From: Collybiopsis luxurians FD-317 M1
Taxonomy: Eukaryota > Basidiomycota > Agaricomycetes > Agaricales > Omphalotaceae
DNA length: 64,000 nt
Reading direction: 5' to 3'
NCBI GenBank assembly: GCA_000827265.1
Contig: KN834775.1
Coordinates: forward strand, 312,707-376,706
Below are positions 35,613-47,645 of this stretch, one piece after another (position 1 is the first letter of the stretch; each line of letters opens with the position of its first letter). Below the pieces are notes generated by a model. That model saw nothing but the letters and a program-made list of their open reading frames with translations, was not told the origin of the DNA and did not search any database. A program made the translations under genes and the position numbers.

Positions 35613-38156
35613 TTAAAATGCCTGTCCCACTCCGTTAAGATAAGTATTTTCCGGGACACGCTTTTCTCTTCTCTGGCTACGACTCCGGCTTGAAAGAAGA
35701 TTGCTCTCTACCACTGAGGCGGCTGGACTTACGGTCGGTGGAATGGAAGCAGCTGGGCCAGACAAAACTATCGAAGGAACTGGTTGGCTTCGAATGTTCG
35801 CCATGACTGGAGGAGCACGGAAGTCCGTTACAGCATTAGGAGTAGATGGAGCTTCTTCTGGCGGATCTGGAAGAGGACCAGTAGGCGGAGATGATATTGA
35901 GGCAGATCTACTGCGAGACATAGACCGCGTGCGGAAGGAGGACGGTCTCCGAACGTGAGTAGAACCGGAGCTCTGAGTGCGTCCTCTTGGCAACGTCGAC
36001 GGAGAGGCGAGGGGAGAGGTGAAGGATGAAGGAGGGTGGGTCCCTATCATGTTCATTGGTGTAACAGCATTGGAACCCGGCCTAGGAGCGTGAGCTAACG
36101 GCGGAGCTGGATGTGACGGGAAGGAATATGTTGATGCGTTCGATTCTCGAGCTGTACTTTCGCTATAAAGAGAAGATGAAGATCTGCTGTCTGTAGCAGC
36201 AGGAATATGAGAGGATGATGCAACTGGTAACGGCGGCGGCGGAAGTAAGTTTGGAAGTACCGATTCATAGAAGTTAAGTCTCGTCAGGGGATCTGGGGCC
36301 TCTAACTGCTTCTGAGATTTGGGAGAAGGGATAGCTGGTTGGGTTGAGGCATTTTTTATTTTGTTGTCGTAAGTGTGTACGGGGAATGGATTTTCAAGCT
36401 TGAATGGGTCTTCAGGCAGCAACATGAGGCTAATCGTCCGAGGATGACTGATTAGGGATTTGTCAAGGGTTGAATCCGATTCACGTGTGTGGAGGGTGCT
36501 TAATGACCTTTTCAGTCTATAGCAACGCAGTCAGTATCTGGGTGAGGACATCAGAAGGGGATACAGGTACCTCCGCAAGCTCTCTGTATCTCGATCATCC
36601 GAAGGGGCCAGAGTGTCCGATTCAAGTTCCCACTTTCTTCTTCTTGCACACCCAAAAAGCATTCTGTATCTCTTCCTGGCCTCGCTGGTAAACCCAAAGA
36701 ATAAGAAAAATATCAATGCCAACCCCACAAAAATCCAGCGATCAGCTTCCAACAGGAACTCCATCATCATGTTCCCTCGCCATTCTTCTTCGCCATGCTC
36801 ATTCACTAGCCTGATTCCTTCATGTGTTCGATCCCAAGAGCTCCATACCGTGAAAGGACTTGAGAAAGGATCAGAGCTGGAGCTGGCGGTGGCATTCGAG
36901 TAGACAACGAATGTCGCATAAGCGATGCTAGTTACAGCGGCGATGCCACCGAGAGTAAGGAACCAGAGGAATGAGACGGAAAGGGTTGTCCGATGATGAA
37001 ACGTCGGTGAGGGTTGTGAGTCTAACATCCATTTGTACATGCGGTGATACGCGATCAGAGTCATGACTGAGATTAGGAAGCGTTGGAGATCAGCTTCAGC
37101 AAAGAGAGGAAAAGAAATATTCACGCACCGCAAAATATGACGGACGCAGTACCCAGGAGCAACTGAGGCGCTAGGAGCAGTAGGTACATTAAGAGCACAT
37201 TGTCCGACACCGCACGACACCCGAAGCCTTCGTAAATATCGAATCGACGCTCTGTTTGAGCAGTTGAGTTGAAATTACATCCCGACAGTACACCAGTCAC
37301 AGATGACACACCTTGTACGATATACTCTGGAAATTACAGCATTTACTAGTTAGAGATCGCAAGTTTCACAACGCAGAAACTTACGAAGGCCCATCTCCGC
37401 TAGCGGTACAACTAGTCCCAGAAACAATTCAAGAAAGAATACGCTTTTTTTCTTTATGCCATCCAATAGACAAATGTCAGCAAAAGTAGAAACATCTTGA
37501 GTCCCATCGAGACTGTACCTCCAATATCCTGACCCGATCTGTAGCGGTAGACCATAGTCTGAAGTTGATGCACAGAGAGACCGAGGAAATCGCTGCAACT
37601 GCCCCAATTAAGAACTTGGAAGCTGGAAGCACGAACAAGGCACAGCGTCAGAATATTAGCAACAGAAGATTTGGAATAATACTGACATATATCACACCAG
37701 ATCGGGGCAAAATTATCAATTCTGTTGTTCCAAAGTAATGAATTGATGGAGAAGACGAGACATGCGAGACCGATCCATCCCATGAAGAGGCAAGTTCCAG
37801 TGTTTTTGGCTGAAAGGAAGGATACGTCAGAAGAGATGAAAAGAGATGAAGCGCCAGAATCTCGAAGCTGTGGACCAGTCTCTGGGAGTTGCATTAACTA
37901 TCCCCCATGTGAAAATCTCTTCTCAGTCACTGCTTCAGCTCATCTGTCGTCCCAACATCACCATCCTTTCTGATCTACCCCCGAAGCCACCAACCATCTC
38001 AACTTTCCCCGACTGACTGGTGCAAACAATTTCATACAGAAAGGAAGTTGACAGATACTCACCCTTCAGATGCCAGGGAAAAGGAATAAATACTAAAATA
38101 AATGCGAGAAGAGAAAGAGCGAAGTAAAGAGTGTCGAAGTCAAGGCGAATATGCAT
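35613..38156 (-). CDS. STE3-type pheromone receptor-like GPCR
   Basis: Seven-transmembrane receptor of the STE3 class, which in mushrooms senses lipopeptide pheromones at the plasma membrane. Eight exons. Helix 1 is LYFALSLLAFILVFIPFPWH, where the FPWH matches the family PWH motif. Further anchors are SLLWNNRIDNFAPIWCDISS, KFLIGAVAAISSVSLCINFR, QYIVQERRFDIYEGFGC and CVMTLIAYHRMYKWML. Exon 5 is only 15 nt (37312-37326). Intron 1 is long, about 290 nt. The cytoplasmic tail is about 350 residues, Ser/Pro-rich with many SRSRS units, and ends LNGVGQAF. The exon 3 donor may be GTCAGG or GTACAG (both phase 0). No pheromone gene or second receptor is adjacent, so it may be a receptor-like gene outside the mating-type locus. 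Confidence 0.88.
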
Positions 38157-38820
38157 TCCAAGGTTTTGAATAAAAATAAATATGATTCCTCTTCTGATAC
38201 TAAAGTGTTGCTGTTTGCGAAACAGACATGCGAAAGATTAAAAAAGAAAGCAAAATGTTGGAAAAAACCAGAAGAGGAAGAGAATTAGAAAAGAAGAAAG
38301 AATAGAGAGGGGAAACCAGCCGGCTCTGCGTGCGCGAGCTGCAGACAGCGGAGGTATTTCAATGTTTGTCCGGTAATCCAATGTCACTTGATGGCACTGC
38401 AGTACGACGAGACGACGACGAGGCGACGGGATGGGGTTGGTTAGGAAGGCCGGTTGGGAGCTGCGAACGAATCAATTTCGGACAACTATCTGTAGCTTTG
38501 GTTTTATGCTGGTATGCTATGTCTGGGGTGTACACATGAACCGAAGGAATATTGATTCAGTTGCCCAACACTCGTGTTACTATGGAAGCTGTTTGAGAGC
38601 TTACCTGGTAAAGATATACATAGCACAAAAGAATGTTGATTGACCGGGAATGCCCTGAAAGTGAGACATGTACCAATGACGGGATTGGCCGGAGAGGTGT
38701 GAATTATCATGGATGTGATCACAACCCATCAAGATCAAGATGCGGCCTCGACGCACCGTAGCGCAGGTGACGGGTACCCCAAACAATCTTCCATCTACTT
38801 AGTGGCGAGAGAGATACTGA
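38157..38820. other. Upstream region of the receptor gene
   Basis: About 660 bases, A-rich near 38220-38320. It probably contains the receptor promoter. No gene seen. Confidence 0.4.
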
Positions 38821-39350
38821 TTAGAAAGATACTCGATCCACAACCGAACCATTACAAATAGGTCGTTGCTTGCGGGCACATCCTACCAGAAAATCATTGG
38901 CAGAAGCTACCGGTAGAATCTCATATGCGTGGTGAGCTATGTTCCTCTCGACAAGCATTACGTTCTTCAAGCCACCCTTCAATGACCACAGGAGCCGAGG
39001 AGGCAACTCGAGAGGCGCTGCTGGTACGTTGTAGATACACGAAACTCGGTATACTTTGCACGAAACCTAACGGCATTCACAAACGAGACAAGATCGCAAT
39101 TCGAGAAGCGTTAGGGATGGCCATCGGTATCGTTCTGGGAGGTCGCTAATTGGGAGCATAAAACATTGATTATGGCTAAGATGATCCGCAACTTCTGAAA
39201 ACTTAAACCATTCCAACTTCAAGATGAAAGTCGAGAGATGCTGAATTTACTTGCGCTGCGTCATGAAGATTGGAATGCAAACGTAGCCTGCAGAGCTCCC
39301 ACCGAGCAACTGTGTCAAAGCCAAGAACGTGATGTTGATGAGTTCTTGAG
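38821..39350 (-). CDS. Possible hypothetical gene, LRR/F-box-like fragment
   Basis: On the minus strand three pieces can be joined in phase. SQELINITFLALTQLLGG...FMTQR ends at a GTAAAT donor. The next piece begins NDLPERYRWPSLTLLELRSC. After GTTAGG...CAGCAG comes LELPPRLLWSLKGGLKNVML to a stop at 38821. The phrase PSLTLLELRSC is typical of leucine-rich repeats in fungal F-box proteins. No start codon or F-box is evident upstream, so it may be a fragment. Plus-strand frames in the same place (38925-39149, 39367-39690) are alternatives I cannot exclude. Confidence 0.25.
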
Positions 39351-39741
39351 AGGCAACTAATAGTATATGATTGCAGAATTACAGTGCACAGGGCTAGACA
39401 CGCACCACTCTATTTCTCAAAAAAATTCCCTCCAAGCGGCTGAAAATGTGCTCAAGCGAGAAACGAGAACAGAAGGCTTTTGGTTTTTCGCAGAACGCAG
39501 CTGCTATGATACCGCATGCAGACACAGGGAGCTTGATGAACATTCGCGTCTCAGCGTACTACGGAATGAATACAATCAGTCAGAATGGAGGAAAAACACC
39601 GCGTACAGTCAACACCTAGCCAGACCAAATTATCCACTGGATCCACCAAACTACCATCGGTTCGTTGTAAAGGACAGAAATTGGCGTTGAATTGGAAATA
39701 TACTAGAGTTCTACTGCATACATACTAGGCAAATTGGGCAA
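39351..39741. other. Intergenic region before the SRPK-like kinase
   Basis: A plus-strand frame (39367-39690, 107 aa) has no recognisable family. Otherwise this is probably promoter. Confidence 0.35.
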
Positions 39742-41338
39742 ATGGCAATGCGTCCTTTCCACCGAAGCCTCCGATCAGGTCACCTGACTGTTTCCCACTC
39801 CCGACTGCATAGCACTAAGATCACAACTTTGCAATGTTTTACTGATATACTCCATCTTCAATCCAACCGTCTGTCTATGATACTTTCCTCCTGTTCTCTG
39901 AGTGCATCTGCACTGTTCAGATGCTCATGTACGCCAACTTTTCGGCGAAATCTTGGTGCACTTGTCAACGGTTCCAAGCCCTTGATCGAACCTTTGCATC
40001 TCACTGTTGATGACGGCTATGGTTTTGCTCGGATAAAGCCTGGATACAGTCTCGGGCATCAAAATAGATTCTTGATCGTCCGTCGACTTGGTTGGGGAAT
40101 GTACTCAAGCACTTGGTTAGCCAAAGACCGCCAGTAAGTACGGAAGCATTTCTTCCCATTAGGCAAACACATAATCCCCCCCCTTCCCTCGAAAGAGATG
40201 CGAAATACGTCGCTATCAAGGTTCTTACTGGATTTGCAACTTCCCTCTGTCAGGAAGGACTTTCCCCGGAGGTCGAGGTTCTCCGGAAACTTTCCGCAAG
40301 TCCGACTGGAGCCGAGCCCAAGAAAGGCCACTGCCTCTCTCTCCATTCCAACTTCCTGTATACCGGTCAAGCCGGCACTGGTCCCCATCTCTGTCTCGTA
40401 ACGGATGCCTTTGGTGGTGACGTAGAACGTCTCAAACGTATCTACGCTCCCAACGGATTCCCTTTTGGCCTTGCCAAACGTATATTGTTTCATACATTGA
40501 AGGGACTAGTAACTACCCACAAACAGGGTATCGTCCATACTGACCTCAAGCATGACAACATTCTCTTCGATAGAGCCGATACCGATCTCAACGTTGAACC
40601 TGAAAAACCCCTACCTGTTCCATCTGCCGACAAAGCTCTCGATAGGACTTTCGTCATTGGGGATTTTGGTAATGGTAAGATGAAACATACATTACAGTGC
40701 TGCGATAGGGCTGAACGCTTCTCAGCTCAATTCATTGGAAACCCTATCTTTGACGAAATTTCGGCCGAGGCTCTTCGAGCACCTGAAACCGTACTTCGGG
40801 GACCATGGGATGAAAAGGTCGATATCTGGACTTTCGGCTGTTTGGTACATACAAAATATTTGGTGTCTTTGAATGGTCAAATAATATCTCTCCAGGCATT
40901 TGAATTCCTCCACGGACGTCCTTTGTTCAAGAAACATTCATATTCAAAACACCTAACAGCCGAAAAACATCTCTGGGATATGCAATGTGTTACCGAAGAA
41001 AGTTTCCAACTCGAGCAGCTGGGAAATAGTAGGTTAGGTCATACATATTTCAATGATTCCTGTGAGTGGTTTAAGTAAATCGTGGGGAGTTGGGCAACAC
41101 TGACTATACCCACACTTATACAGGCCAGCTTAGGTTCCATCCACCTCTAGCTTCTAACACCATTTTTGAAATACTAAGCAACTCGAACATCTTGGATACT
41201 GCCCAGCTCCAGGCTTCCGCTTCCTTCATTCATCGCTGCCTCCGTCTCAACCCTCGCGATCGGGCTTCGGCAGAGGAACTGCTTGATGACCCATTCTGGG
41301 AGGGTGTAGATGAGCGCGCTTTCACTGCTGGGGCATGA
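39742..41338 (+). CDS. SRPK-like serine/threonine kinase
   Basis: Kinase of the SR-protein kinase-like group common in mushrooms. Five exons (39742-40133, 40196-40674, 40726-40844, 40896-41061, 41124-41338), 456 aa. Catalytic features: Gly-rich loop RRLGWGMYSSTWLAKD, catalytic Lys in YVAIKVL, catalytic loop HTDLKHDNILF, metal-binding DFGNAQ (the SRPK form is DLGNAC), APE-like RAPETVLRG, and DIWTFGCLAFEFLHGRPLF. The C-lobe ends RCLRLNPRDRASAEELLDDP FWEG. The SRPK spacer is short compared with true SRPKs. The first 90 residues are Arg/Ser/His-rich without acidic residues and could be a mitochondrial presequence, or the true start may be a later Met. Confidence 0.85.
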
Positions 41339-42061
41339 ACGCGAAGGGAAAGGGAAGTTGCGTTCTAGTGCACAGAAAAGGTAAGGGTGGACTTTGATTT
41401 TCTTGCGGGGTCCGCATGTAATTTATCTCCTGGGCTTCTAGTCTTGGGAATTTGTTCATTTGTGTGCACTATGTTTTGCCTCATCATAGCTCTAACCACC
41501 CTGTTTTTTCTTTGTTCATTTGTATTGTGCTTGATTGCCCAATCGAGCATCACACATGCGAATTTTTGTAGATATCGTTTAGACCTCTTCTAGACTAGAT
41601 TGCAACTGTATTACTGATACTGTATTCTTACCTGCCCCAATTCTATCTGTATCACTATTTAATTACTCACCTAAGTTGTCCTTGTACATATTGGGTGTAA
41701 CTCTAATATGTTTTGCTTCTCAACGGTCATATCAATAGCTTTGACCGACCCATGTATGGCTATGGGTCTTGAGATCCGACACCCAATCATCATACATGAA
41801 TTCGTAGCATGCGTATAAGGTCCGTTAGACTACAGAAATTTCGATACATTGAGTTTTATACAATTCTCTGACACAGTAAGGTACCTAGAATTTGTCGAAC
41901 CACACTTGAACGCGCTTGTCGAAATGTCGAGCGCCTTGAATCACGTGTCAATATCTCACGTTCGAAATTTCGCCTCGTCTGCACCTTCATCACCTTCACC
42001 TCCCCTCCTCCTTGCTTAGGTTTTTCCTTCGTGTCATCTCTGGCTCTCCTTCCTTGTCAAC
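41339..42061. other. Intergenic region (kinase / TMA16)
   Basis: About 720 bases with the kinase 3' end and the TMA16 promoter, including a pyrimidine-rich leader just before the TMA16 ATG. The plus frame 41387-41593 is hydrophobic and T-rich, likely UTR. No gene. Confidence 0.45.
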
Positions 42062-42778
42062 ATGGCTCCGTCAAAAGCTAGGAAAGCTTCCAAAGCCAAT
42101 ACGAGCTCCAAAAAAGAGAAAATCTTCCATCCTCAATCAAGAAAAGCTGATCAGCTATCACGCAAAGCTCTGAGGAAGGAAAAGCTCGAGAGCGTGTTAT
42201 CAAATAGGAATAAAAAGCACGATATATTAGGTATGTAGCTTTCTTCTTCTTTTCTATACGATTGTTTGTATAGGACCACTGAAATACAATCTCCAGCCGA
42301 TTTTTATGGATTTTTCTACCATGCGCTACCTGCACAAGGAACTTTGACGCTAGAGGAGTTGCACAATCTTATAGTGGATGTATGGTTTAAACGATACGAT
42401 GAAGACCTGGAAGTAGAAAGAGCTGCGAGGAGGAAAGGGAGACCGAAGAGTACAAAAGAGAGTAAGTTGGAAGAGTTGAAGCTGAGAGAGTCAGAGGAGT
42501 ATCGGACAGGTTTTGGTGAGTTTTTTCTCTGGCTTGTATACGTGGTTTGACTAACTCAAGACTCATTGAAAGAGGTGATTGATTTGACACACCCTCAGAA
42601 TGTCGCTTTATTTCGGACTTGGGATCAGAAGGAAGTTGCGTTCATTGATTTACTGAGGTTTATAAGGATATGCAGTACTAGTCCGACGATAGTCGTGGTT
42701 TCAAGGCCAGGTAAACATGTTACGTTGGCGGAAGATAAGTTGGGGGTTACAGAGGGGGATATGGACCTGGATACGTGA
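42062..42778 (+). CDS. TMA16: Translation machinery-associated protein 16
   Basis: 60S ribosome biogenesis factor. Three exons (42062-42230, 42297-42515, 42573-42778), 197 aa. The basic N-terminus carries the family motif KIFHPQSRKADQLSRKALRK; the central part has ELHNLIVDVWFKRYDEDLE; the end has EVIDLTHPQNVALFRTWDQK. Length and order match the family. Frames and splice phases are all clean. Confidence 0.93.
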
Positions 42779-42875
42779 CAGCTCTTTGTCGTATCGCTGC
42801 TGGCTAGTCTAATGCTCTTCAAGTAAGAGCTCTGGAGATGTATGCAAGGATACGTACTGGTTTAACTGAAGCTGT

Positions 42876-43379
42876 TCACGTCTCTATCACGGTAATCGCT
42901 ATTCCTCCCCTCACATCCTTGTTCAATTCCCCATGTATCTGCTTGGCCACCCTCCCTACCCGAAAGTTTGCTGAGGCATCGACAAATTCAATGCTCTCAC
43001 GAATCAACACCTTATCTATATCTTCATCGTCAGTAAATTTGAATGTCCAAATCAGATCGTTCTCCACGACTTCGTCTGAGCCCGTGGGCTTCAAAAAGTA
43101 GCTCATCCGAGCCGAAGCCTTGCGCTGATGTTCGTCAACAACAATGTCATGAACTTTAGCTGTTGCTGTGAGGTAAGGACCGGTGGTGAGGAGATGGGCT
43201 TTAAAGCCTTCATTGTCCATGAGACCCTGGAGAGAAGGATTAAGAGAGACTAGACGGTTGTGGCCCCAACCATGACGAGCGTCTGTAGAACGAATGGAGA
43301 GGATGGTATCCAATTCTGGAGGATTGCAATGGGCTTCACAGAGAGAAAAAAGCTTGGAATATAGAGGCGAAGGTGTCAT
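42876..43379 (-). CDS. Hypothetical NTF2/SnoaL-like small protein
   Basis: Intact single-exon gene of 167 aa, rare in this intron-rich window. The fold class is suggested by an N-terminal helix pair (LYSKLFSLCEAHCNP; ELDTILSI), a conserved-looking HGWGHNRLVSLNPSL loop, and alternating strands such as YLTATAKVHDIVVDEHQRKA and ENDLIWTFKFTDDEDIDKV, which fits the SnoaL/NTF2-like cone used by fungal proteins of unknown function. No catalytic residues can be assigned. It is divergent from SF3B1 (262 bases between starts) and tail to tail with TMA16. Confidence 0.7.
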   Translation of the reverse strand: MTPSPLYSKLFSLCEAHCNPPELDTILSIRSTDARHGWGHNRLVSLNPSLQGLMDNEGFKAHLLTTGPYLTATAKVHDIVVDEHQRKASARMSYFLKPTGSDEVVENDLIWTFKFTDDEDIDKVLIRESIEFVDASANFRVGRVAKQIHGELNKDVRGGIAITVIET

Positions 43380-43641
43380 TTCCCTTGTTCTGAGATGAAA
43401 TCTTCGTTAAGCGCCCGAGTCAAAATCCACGTGATTATTAGCGCTAAATGCCGATATTCACGTGACTCGCGGCACCGAAATACTTGGGAAATCTGCTTAC
43501 TCAGTCAAATCCTTCTCTCACATTGACTTGCTCCTGCTCATTCTACATCCAATTACATTCATTCCATCACTGCTTTAAAGAGGTAAATAAGCTTGCATTA
43601 TCTTTTTTTTTTATCTCCTCACTGAACAATTTGTAGGTATA
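43380..43641. promoter_or_regulatory. Divergent promoter with SF3B1 leader intron
   Basis: Between the NTF2-like gene and SF3B1. The SF3B1 leader holds a likely 54-nt intron at 43583-43636 (AG/GTAAAT ... TTGTAG/GTATA), ending five bases before the ATG. A T12 run lies within it. Confidence 0.5.
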
Positions 43642-46600
43642 ATGTCTCCTCCTGGCTCGCCCAGATTGATAGACTCGTATACAGCCCCCAAGGAAATCTT
43701 GCAAGAATTTGCAGAACTTGCAGAAGAAGAAAATTTCGACCCCTTCGCAGAAACAGCAAAGACTCGTCAGGTTGCTGCTCGTCAGTCAGATTATCATAAC
43801 CGTCGTTTCGACCGTGTTGCTGTTGAAAGCGCAGATGCCTTTCTGGATGGTGCAACCAATGAAGGGGGTTACAAGGATGCGATGAGGTTGTCTAGACTGG
43901 AGCAGGAGGAAGCCAGAGTGAAAAGAGCCATTGAGGAAAAGGAAAAGCAGGAGCGGGAGGAAGGAAAGATGAAGATGGACCTGGACAAGACTCCTCCAGC
44001 TGCAGAGATCAGGGATGACGTAGAGATGGAATTAGCTGCTGCAAAGGAGCTTGCGACTTCTCGAGAGCAGCCTGGAACCAAGCGCAAACGACGTTGGGAC
44101 ATTTCAGAGCCTACCGACGAAAATGCGGACCCAAACAAGGCCGATAAAGGTGAATGGTCAAAGGAAGCTTTGGAAGCCTCTGCGCCCAAAAAAAGGCGCT
44201 CTCGTTGGGATGCAACTCCTGCTGAGATATCCGTTACTGAGACACCCAAGCGTTCGAGGTGGGACCAAACTCCAGTCGTTCAGGATACTCCTATGGTTGC
44301 TATCATCATGAACACCCCCGGTCTTAACCAGGACGATAAACACAATCGTTATCTTACCGACGAAGAACTGGACGCCGTCCTTCCCGCCACCGGCTACGTT
44401 ATTGTCACCCCTCCCCCTGGTTATGCTCCTATGGTCCAGCCCAGAAAATTCCAGCCCCCCGTAACCGAAGTCGGCGGCTTCCATATCCAGGAGAGCTCCG
44501 ACGCCGCAGCCGTGGCAGCTGCAGCAGGCCTCGCACCAGAGCTTCCTACCGAAATACCCGGCGTCGGAAACCTCGCGTTTTTCAAACCAGAGGATGCTCA
44601 GTACTTCGCGAAAATCATGAAGGAGGAGGACGAGACGGAGCTTTCCGTCGACGAAATGAAGGAGCGCAAAATCATGCGACTACTCCTGAAAATCAAGAAC
44701 GGTACTCCTCCCGTCCGTAAAACTGCACTGAGGCAGATTACCGACAAGGCTCGAGAATTTGGCGCTGGCCCTCTGTTCGACAAAATTCTCCCCCTTCTCA
44801 TGGAACGTACGCTCGAGGATCAGGAACGGCATCTTCTCGTCAAGGTCATTGACCGAGTCTTGTACAAACTCGATGACCTCGTCCGCCCTTACGTTCATAA
44901 AATTCTAGTCGTCATTGAACCCCTTCTCATTGATGAAGATTATTATGCTCGAGTAGAAGGTCGTGAAATCATCTCCAATCTTTCTAAAGCCGCCGGTCTC
45001 GCACACATGATCTCCACTATGCGACCCGATATCGACCATGCCGACGAATATGTCCGTAATACCACTGCTCGTGCCTTTTCCGTCGTTGCCTCAGCCCTTG
45101 GTATCCCCTCCCTTCTTCCCTTCCTGAAGGCCGTCTGTCGATCCAAAAAATCATGGCAGGCTCGACACACCGGTATTCGTATCGTCCAGCAGATCGCCAT
45201 CATGATGGGGTGCGCCGTTCTCCCTCATTTGCGGAACCTCGTCGACTGCATCGCCCATGGTCTCTCCGATGAACAGCAGAAGGTCAGGACAATGACTGCT
45301 CTCGGGCTGGCTGCTCTGGCGGAGGCTGCAGCACCGTACGGTATCGAATCCTTCGATAACGTGCTGAAGCCTCTCTGGTTGGGTATTCGTCTTCACCGTG
45401 GAAAGGGTTTGGCTGCTTTCCTCAAAGCCATTGGATTCATCATTCCCCTCATGGACCCCGAATACGCTTCATACTACACAAAGGAAGTCACGGTTATCCT
45501 TATCCGAGAGTTCCAGACTTCGGATGAGGAAATGAAGAAGATTGTGCTTAAGGTGGTTAAGCAGTGTGCCGCCACCGAAGGTGTCACTCCCGCTTACATC
45601 AAACACGATATTCTTCCCGACTTTTTCAAGTCGTTCTGGGTCCGTCGAATGGCGCTCGACAGACGAAACTACAGACAAGTCGTGGAGACGACAGTCGAGC
45701 TGGCTCAGAAGGCCGGTGTTTCAGAAATTGTGGGCAGGATCGTCAACGAGCTCAAGGACGAGGCTGAGCCTTACCGAAAGATGGTTATGGAAACCATCAC
45801 CAAAGTCGTTGCCACTCTTGGCGCATCGGATATCGATGAACGATTGGAAGTGAGATTGGTCGATGGTATCATCTACTCCTTCCAAGAACAAACAACCGAG
45901 GATCAAGTGATGCTGGATGGTTTCGGTACCGTGGTTAATGCTCTCGGTATTCGCGTCAAACCATACCTTACTCAGATTGTCTCGACTATTCTTTGGCGAC
46001 TCAACAACAAGAGTGCCAAGGTTCGTCAGCAAGCGGCAGATTTGACTACGAGACTAGCGGTGGTCATTAAGCAGTGTGGGGAGGATCAGTTGTTGAGCAA
46101 GCTCGGGCTGGTGTTGTTTGAACAGCTTGGTGAAGAGTACCCCGATACTCTGGGAAGTATCATTGCTGCAGAGGGTGCCATCGCCAATGTTGTGGGTATG
46201 ACGCAGATGAATCCACCGGTCAAGGATTTACGTGAGTTTTTTTGCCTTTCTTTAGTTCATTCTTTCGGTGCTGACCTAGTCTCTTCTTTAGTGCCTCGTA
46301 TGACACCCATTCTTCGTAACCGACATGAAAAAGTCCAAGAAGCATCTATCAACTTGATTGGTCGTATAGCCGATCGTGGAGCGGAATTCGTACCTGCTCG
46401 TGAATGGATGCGTATCTGTTTCGAGCTGCTCGACCTGCTCAAGGCGCACAAGAAGGGTATCCGACGTGCCGCTGTCAACTCATTTGGTTACATCGCAAAG
46501 AGTTTGGGTCCTCAAGACGTTCTCTCGGTGCTACTTACAAACCTCCGAGTGCAGGAACGTCAGAGTCGAGTGTGCAGTACTGTTGCCATCGCAATTGTCG

Positions 46601-47163
46601 CCGAAACCTGTGGTCCTTTCACTTGCATTCCGGCCATCCTCAATGAATACCGTACCGCAGAGTTGAACGTCCGTACTGGTTGTCTCAAGGCTCTATCGTT
46701 CGTCTTTGAATACGTTGGTCCGCAATCAGCGTACTATTGCGATTCTGTCGTGACTATGCTCGAAGACGCACTCACTGATCGCGATCTCGTTCATCGACAG
46801 ACGGCGAGCACGATCGTCAAACATCTCGCGTTAGGTGTCGCTGGGCTCGGATGCGAAGACTCAATGCTTCACCTCATGAATCTTGTCTGGCCCAACTGTT
46901 TCGAGACGTCCCCGCACGTTATCGGTGCTGTGATGGACGCGATTGAAGCGATGAGAGTGACGCTCGGTCCGGGTATTCTACTCAGTTATGTTCTGCAGGG
47001 TTTATTCCACCCCGCGAGAAAGGTGAGGGAAGTGTATTGGCGTATCTATAACGCGCTTTATTTGGGCGCCGCGGACGCGTTGGTGCCGTTCTATCCTGAC
47101 CTAGGAGAGCTAAGTGAAGGAAAGAATGTTTATGACCGTCATCCGCTGCAGGTGTTTATTTGA
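43642..47163 (+). CDS. SF3B1: Splicing factor 3B subunit 1 (SF3b155/Hsh155)
   Basis: Core U2 snRNP protein that clamps the branch-point helix. Two exons (43642-46231 and 46292-47163), 1153 aa. The 60-nt intron is in frame but removing it restores the conserved [19 protein letters not shown]. The N-terminal third has RWDxTP-type motifs (SRWDATP, SRWDQTP) that bind U2AF-like partners, and a SF3B14-binding block ([16 protein letters not shown]). The rest is a HEAT-repeat superhelix with near-identical blocks such as [34 protein letters not shown] and [12 protein letters not shown], the region of the human hotspot Lys. The tail is [10 protein letters not shown]. It is highly expressed in character: long exons and strong C-ending codon preference. 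Confidence 0.97.
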   Translation: MSPPGSPRLIDSYTAPKEILQEFAELAEEENFDPFAETAKTRQVAARQSDYHNRRFDRVAVESADAFLDGATNEGGYKDAMRLSRLEQEEARVKRAIEEKEKQEREEGKMKMDLDKTPPAAEIRDDVEMELAAAKELATSREQPGTKRKRRWDISEPTDENADPNKADKGEWSKEALEASAPKKRRSRWDATPAEISVTETPKRSRWDQTPVVQDTPMVAIIMNTPGLNQDDKHNRYLTDEELDAVLPATGYVIVTPPPGYAPMVQPRKFQPPVTEVGGFHIQESSDAAAVAAAAGLAPELPTEIPGVGNLAFFKPEDAQYFAKIMKEEDETELSVDEMKERKIMRLLLKIKNGTPPVRKTALRQITDKAREFGAGPLFDKILPLLMERTLEDQERHLLVKVIDRVLYKLDDLVRPYVHKILVVIEPLLIDEDYYARVEGREIISNLSKAAGLAHMISTMRPDIDHADEYVRNTTARAFSVVASALGIPSLLPFLKAVCRSKKSWQARHTGIRIVQQIAIMMGCAVLPHLRNLVDCIAHGLSDEQQKVRTMTALGLAALAEAAAPYGIESFDNVLKPLWLGIRLHRGKGLAAFLKAIGFIIPLMDPEYASYYTKEVTVILIREFQTSDEEMKKIVLKVVKQCAATEGVTPAYIKHDILPDFFKSFWVRRMALDRRNYRQVVETTVELAQKAGVSEIVGRIVNELKDEAEPYRKMVMETITKVVATLGASDIDERLEVRLVDGIIYSFQEQTTEDQVMLDGFGTVVNALGIRVKPYLTQIVSTILWRLNNKSAKVRQQAADLTTRLAVVIKQCGEDQLLSKLGLVLFEQLGEEYPDTLGSIIAAEGAIANVVGMTQMNPPVKDLREFFCLSLVHSFGADLVSSLVPRMTPILRNRHEKVQEASINLIGRIADRGAEFVPAREWMRICFELLDLLKAHKKGIRRAAVNSFGYIAKSLGPQDVLSVLLTNLRVQERQSRVCSTVAIAIVAETCGPFTCIPAILNEYRTAELNVRTGCLKALSFVFEYVGPQSAYYCDSVVTMLEDALTDRDLVHRQTASTIVKHLALGVAGLGCEDSMLHLMNLVWPNCFETSPHVIGAVMDAIEAMRVTLGPGILLSYVLQGLFHPARKVREVYWRIYNALYLGAADALVPFYPDLGELSEGKNVYDRHPLQVFI

Positions 47164-47645
47164 TTCTTGGACGAAGGTGCTTGCGGTAGTTTGCTTTTTT
47201 TTTAAGTAGTATGTGCTTTTTATAATAGGCTTTTGTGTAAAATACGTACCTGTGTGAAATGGAAAATATGTGTATCCATCTGGTCAAGCTGAGTACCGTA
47301 GAGTGAACATTCATTTTAAGGAAAGACAAAACTGCTCATTCCAGGTGGCAATTTCAGCACTTGCCACTCTCGTCTACTACGAAGTACGCTGATTATCTTT
47401 GTGTTGACAGAGCACGATCGTAATCTTCCCTCTCTGAATAGCGCACCGGTGACAGCACGCTCAGCGTGGCCAGCTTTTCTGGACTTGCACAAATGGAAAT
47501 TCAAAAACTTTGATGGTCAGACGAGTGAATAAGTCTGCGGGCGCCTACTTTAATTTAAACGCCCAGGGAGCGCCCATCCTGAGAAATTCTCGACTTCAGA
47601 ATTTAGCCGTTTAAAAAAGTCTGGAGGAGCGGCGACGACGAGCAA
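47164..47645. other. Intergenic region SF3B1 / mL44
   Basis: About 480 bases: SF3B1 3' UTR with a T10 run after the stop, then the mL44 promoter. A minus-strand frame at 47316-47504 is not family-like. Confidence 0.45.

Noticed and set aside
38221..38300. Minus-strand frame ending C-F-L-F, CaaX-like
   Set aside because: It has no upstream Met and lies in an A-rich (poly-Phe when translated) tract; chance.
35613..41338. Mating-type B locus
   Set aside because: Only one receptor and no pheromone precursor could be found; the HMG-box gene 22 kb away is not a homeodomain A-locus gene. Calling this a mating-type locus is not supported.
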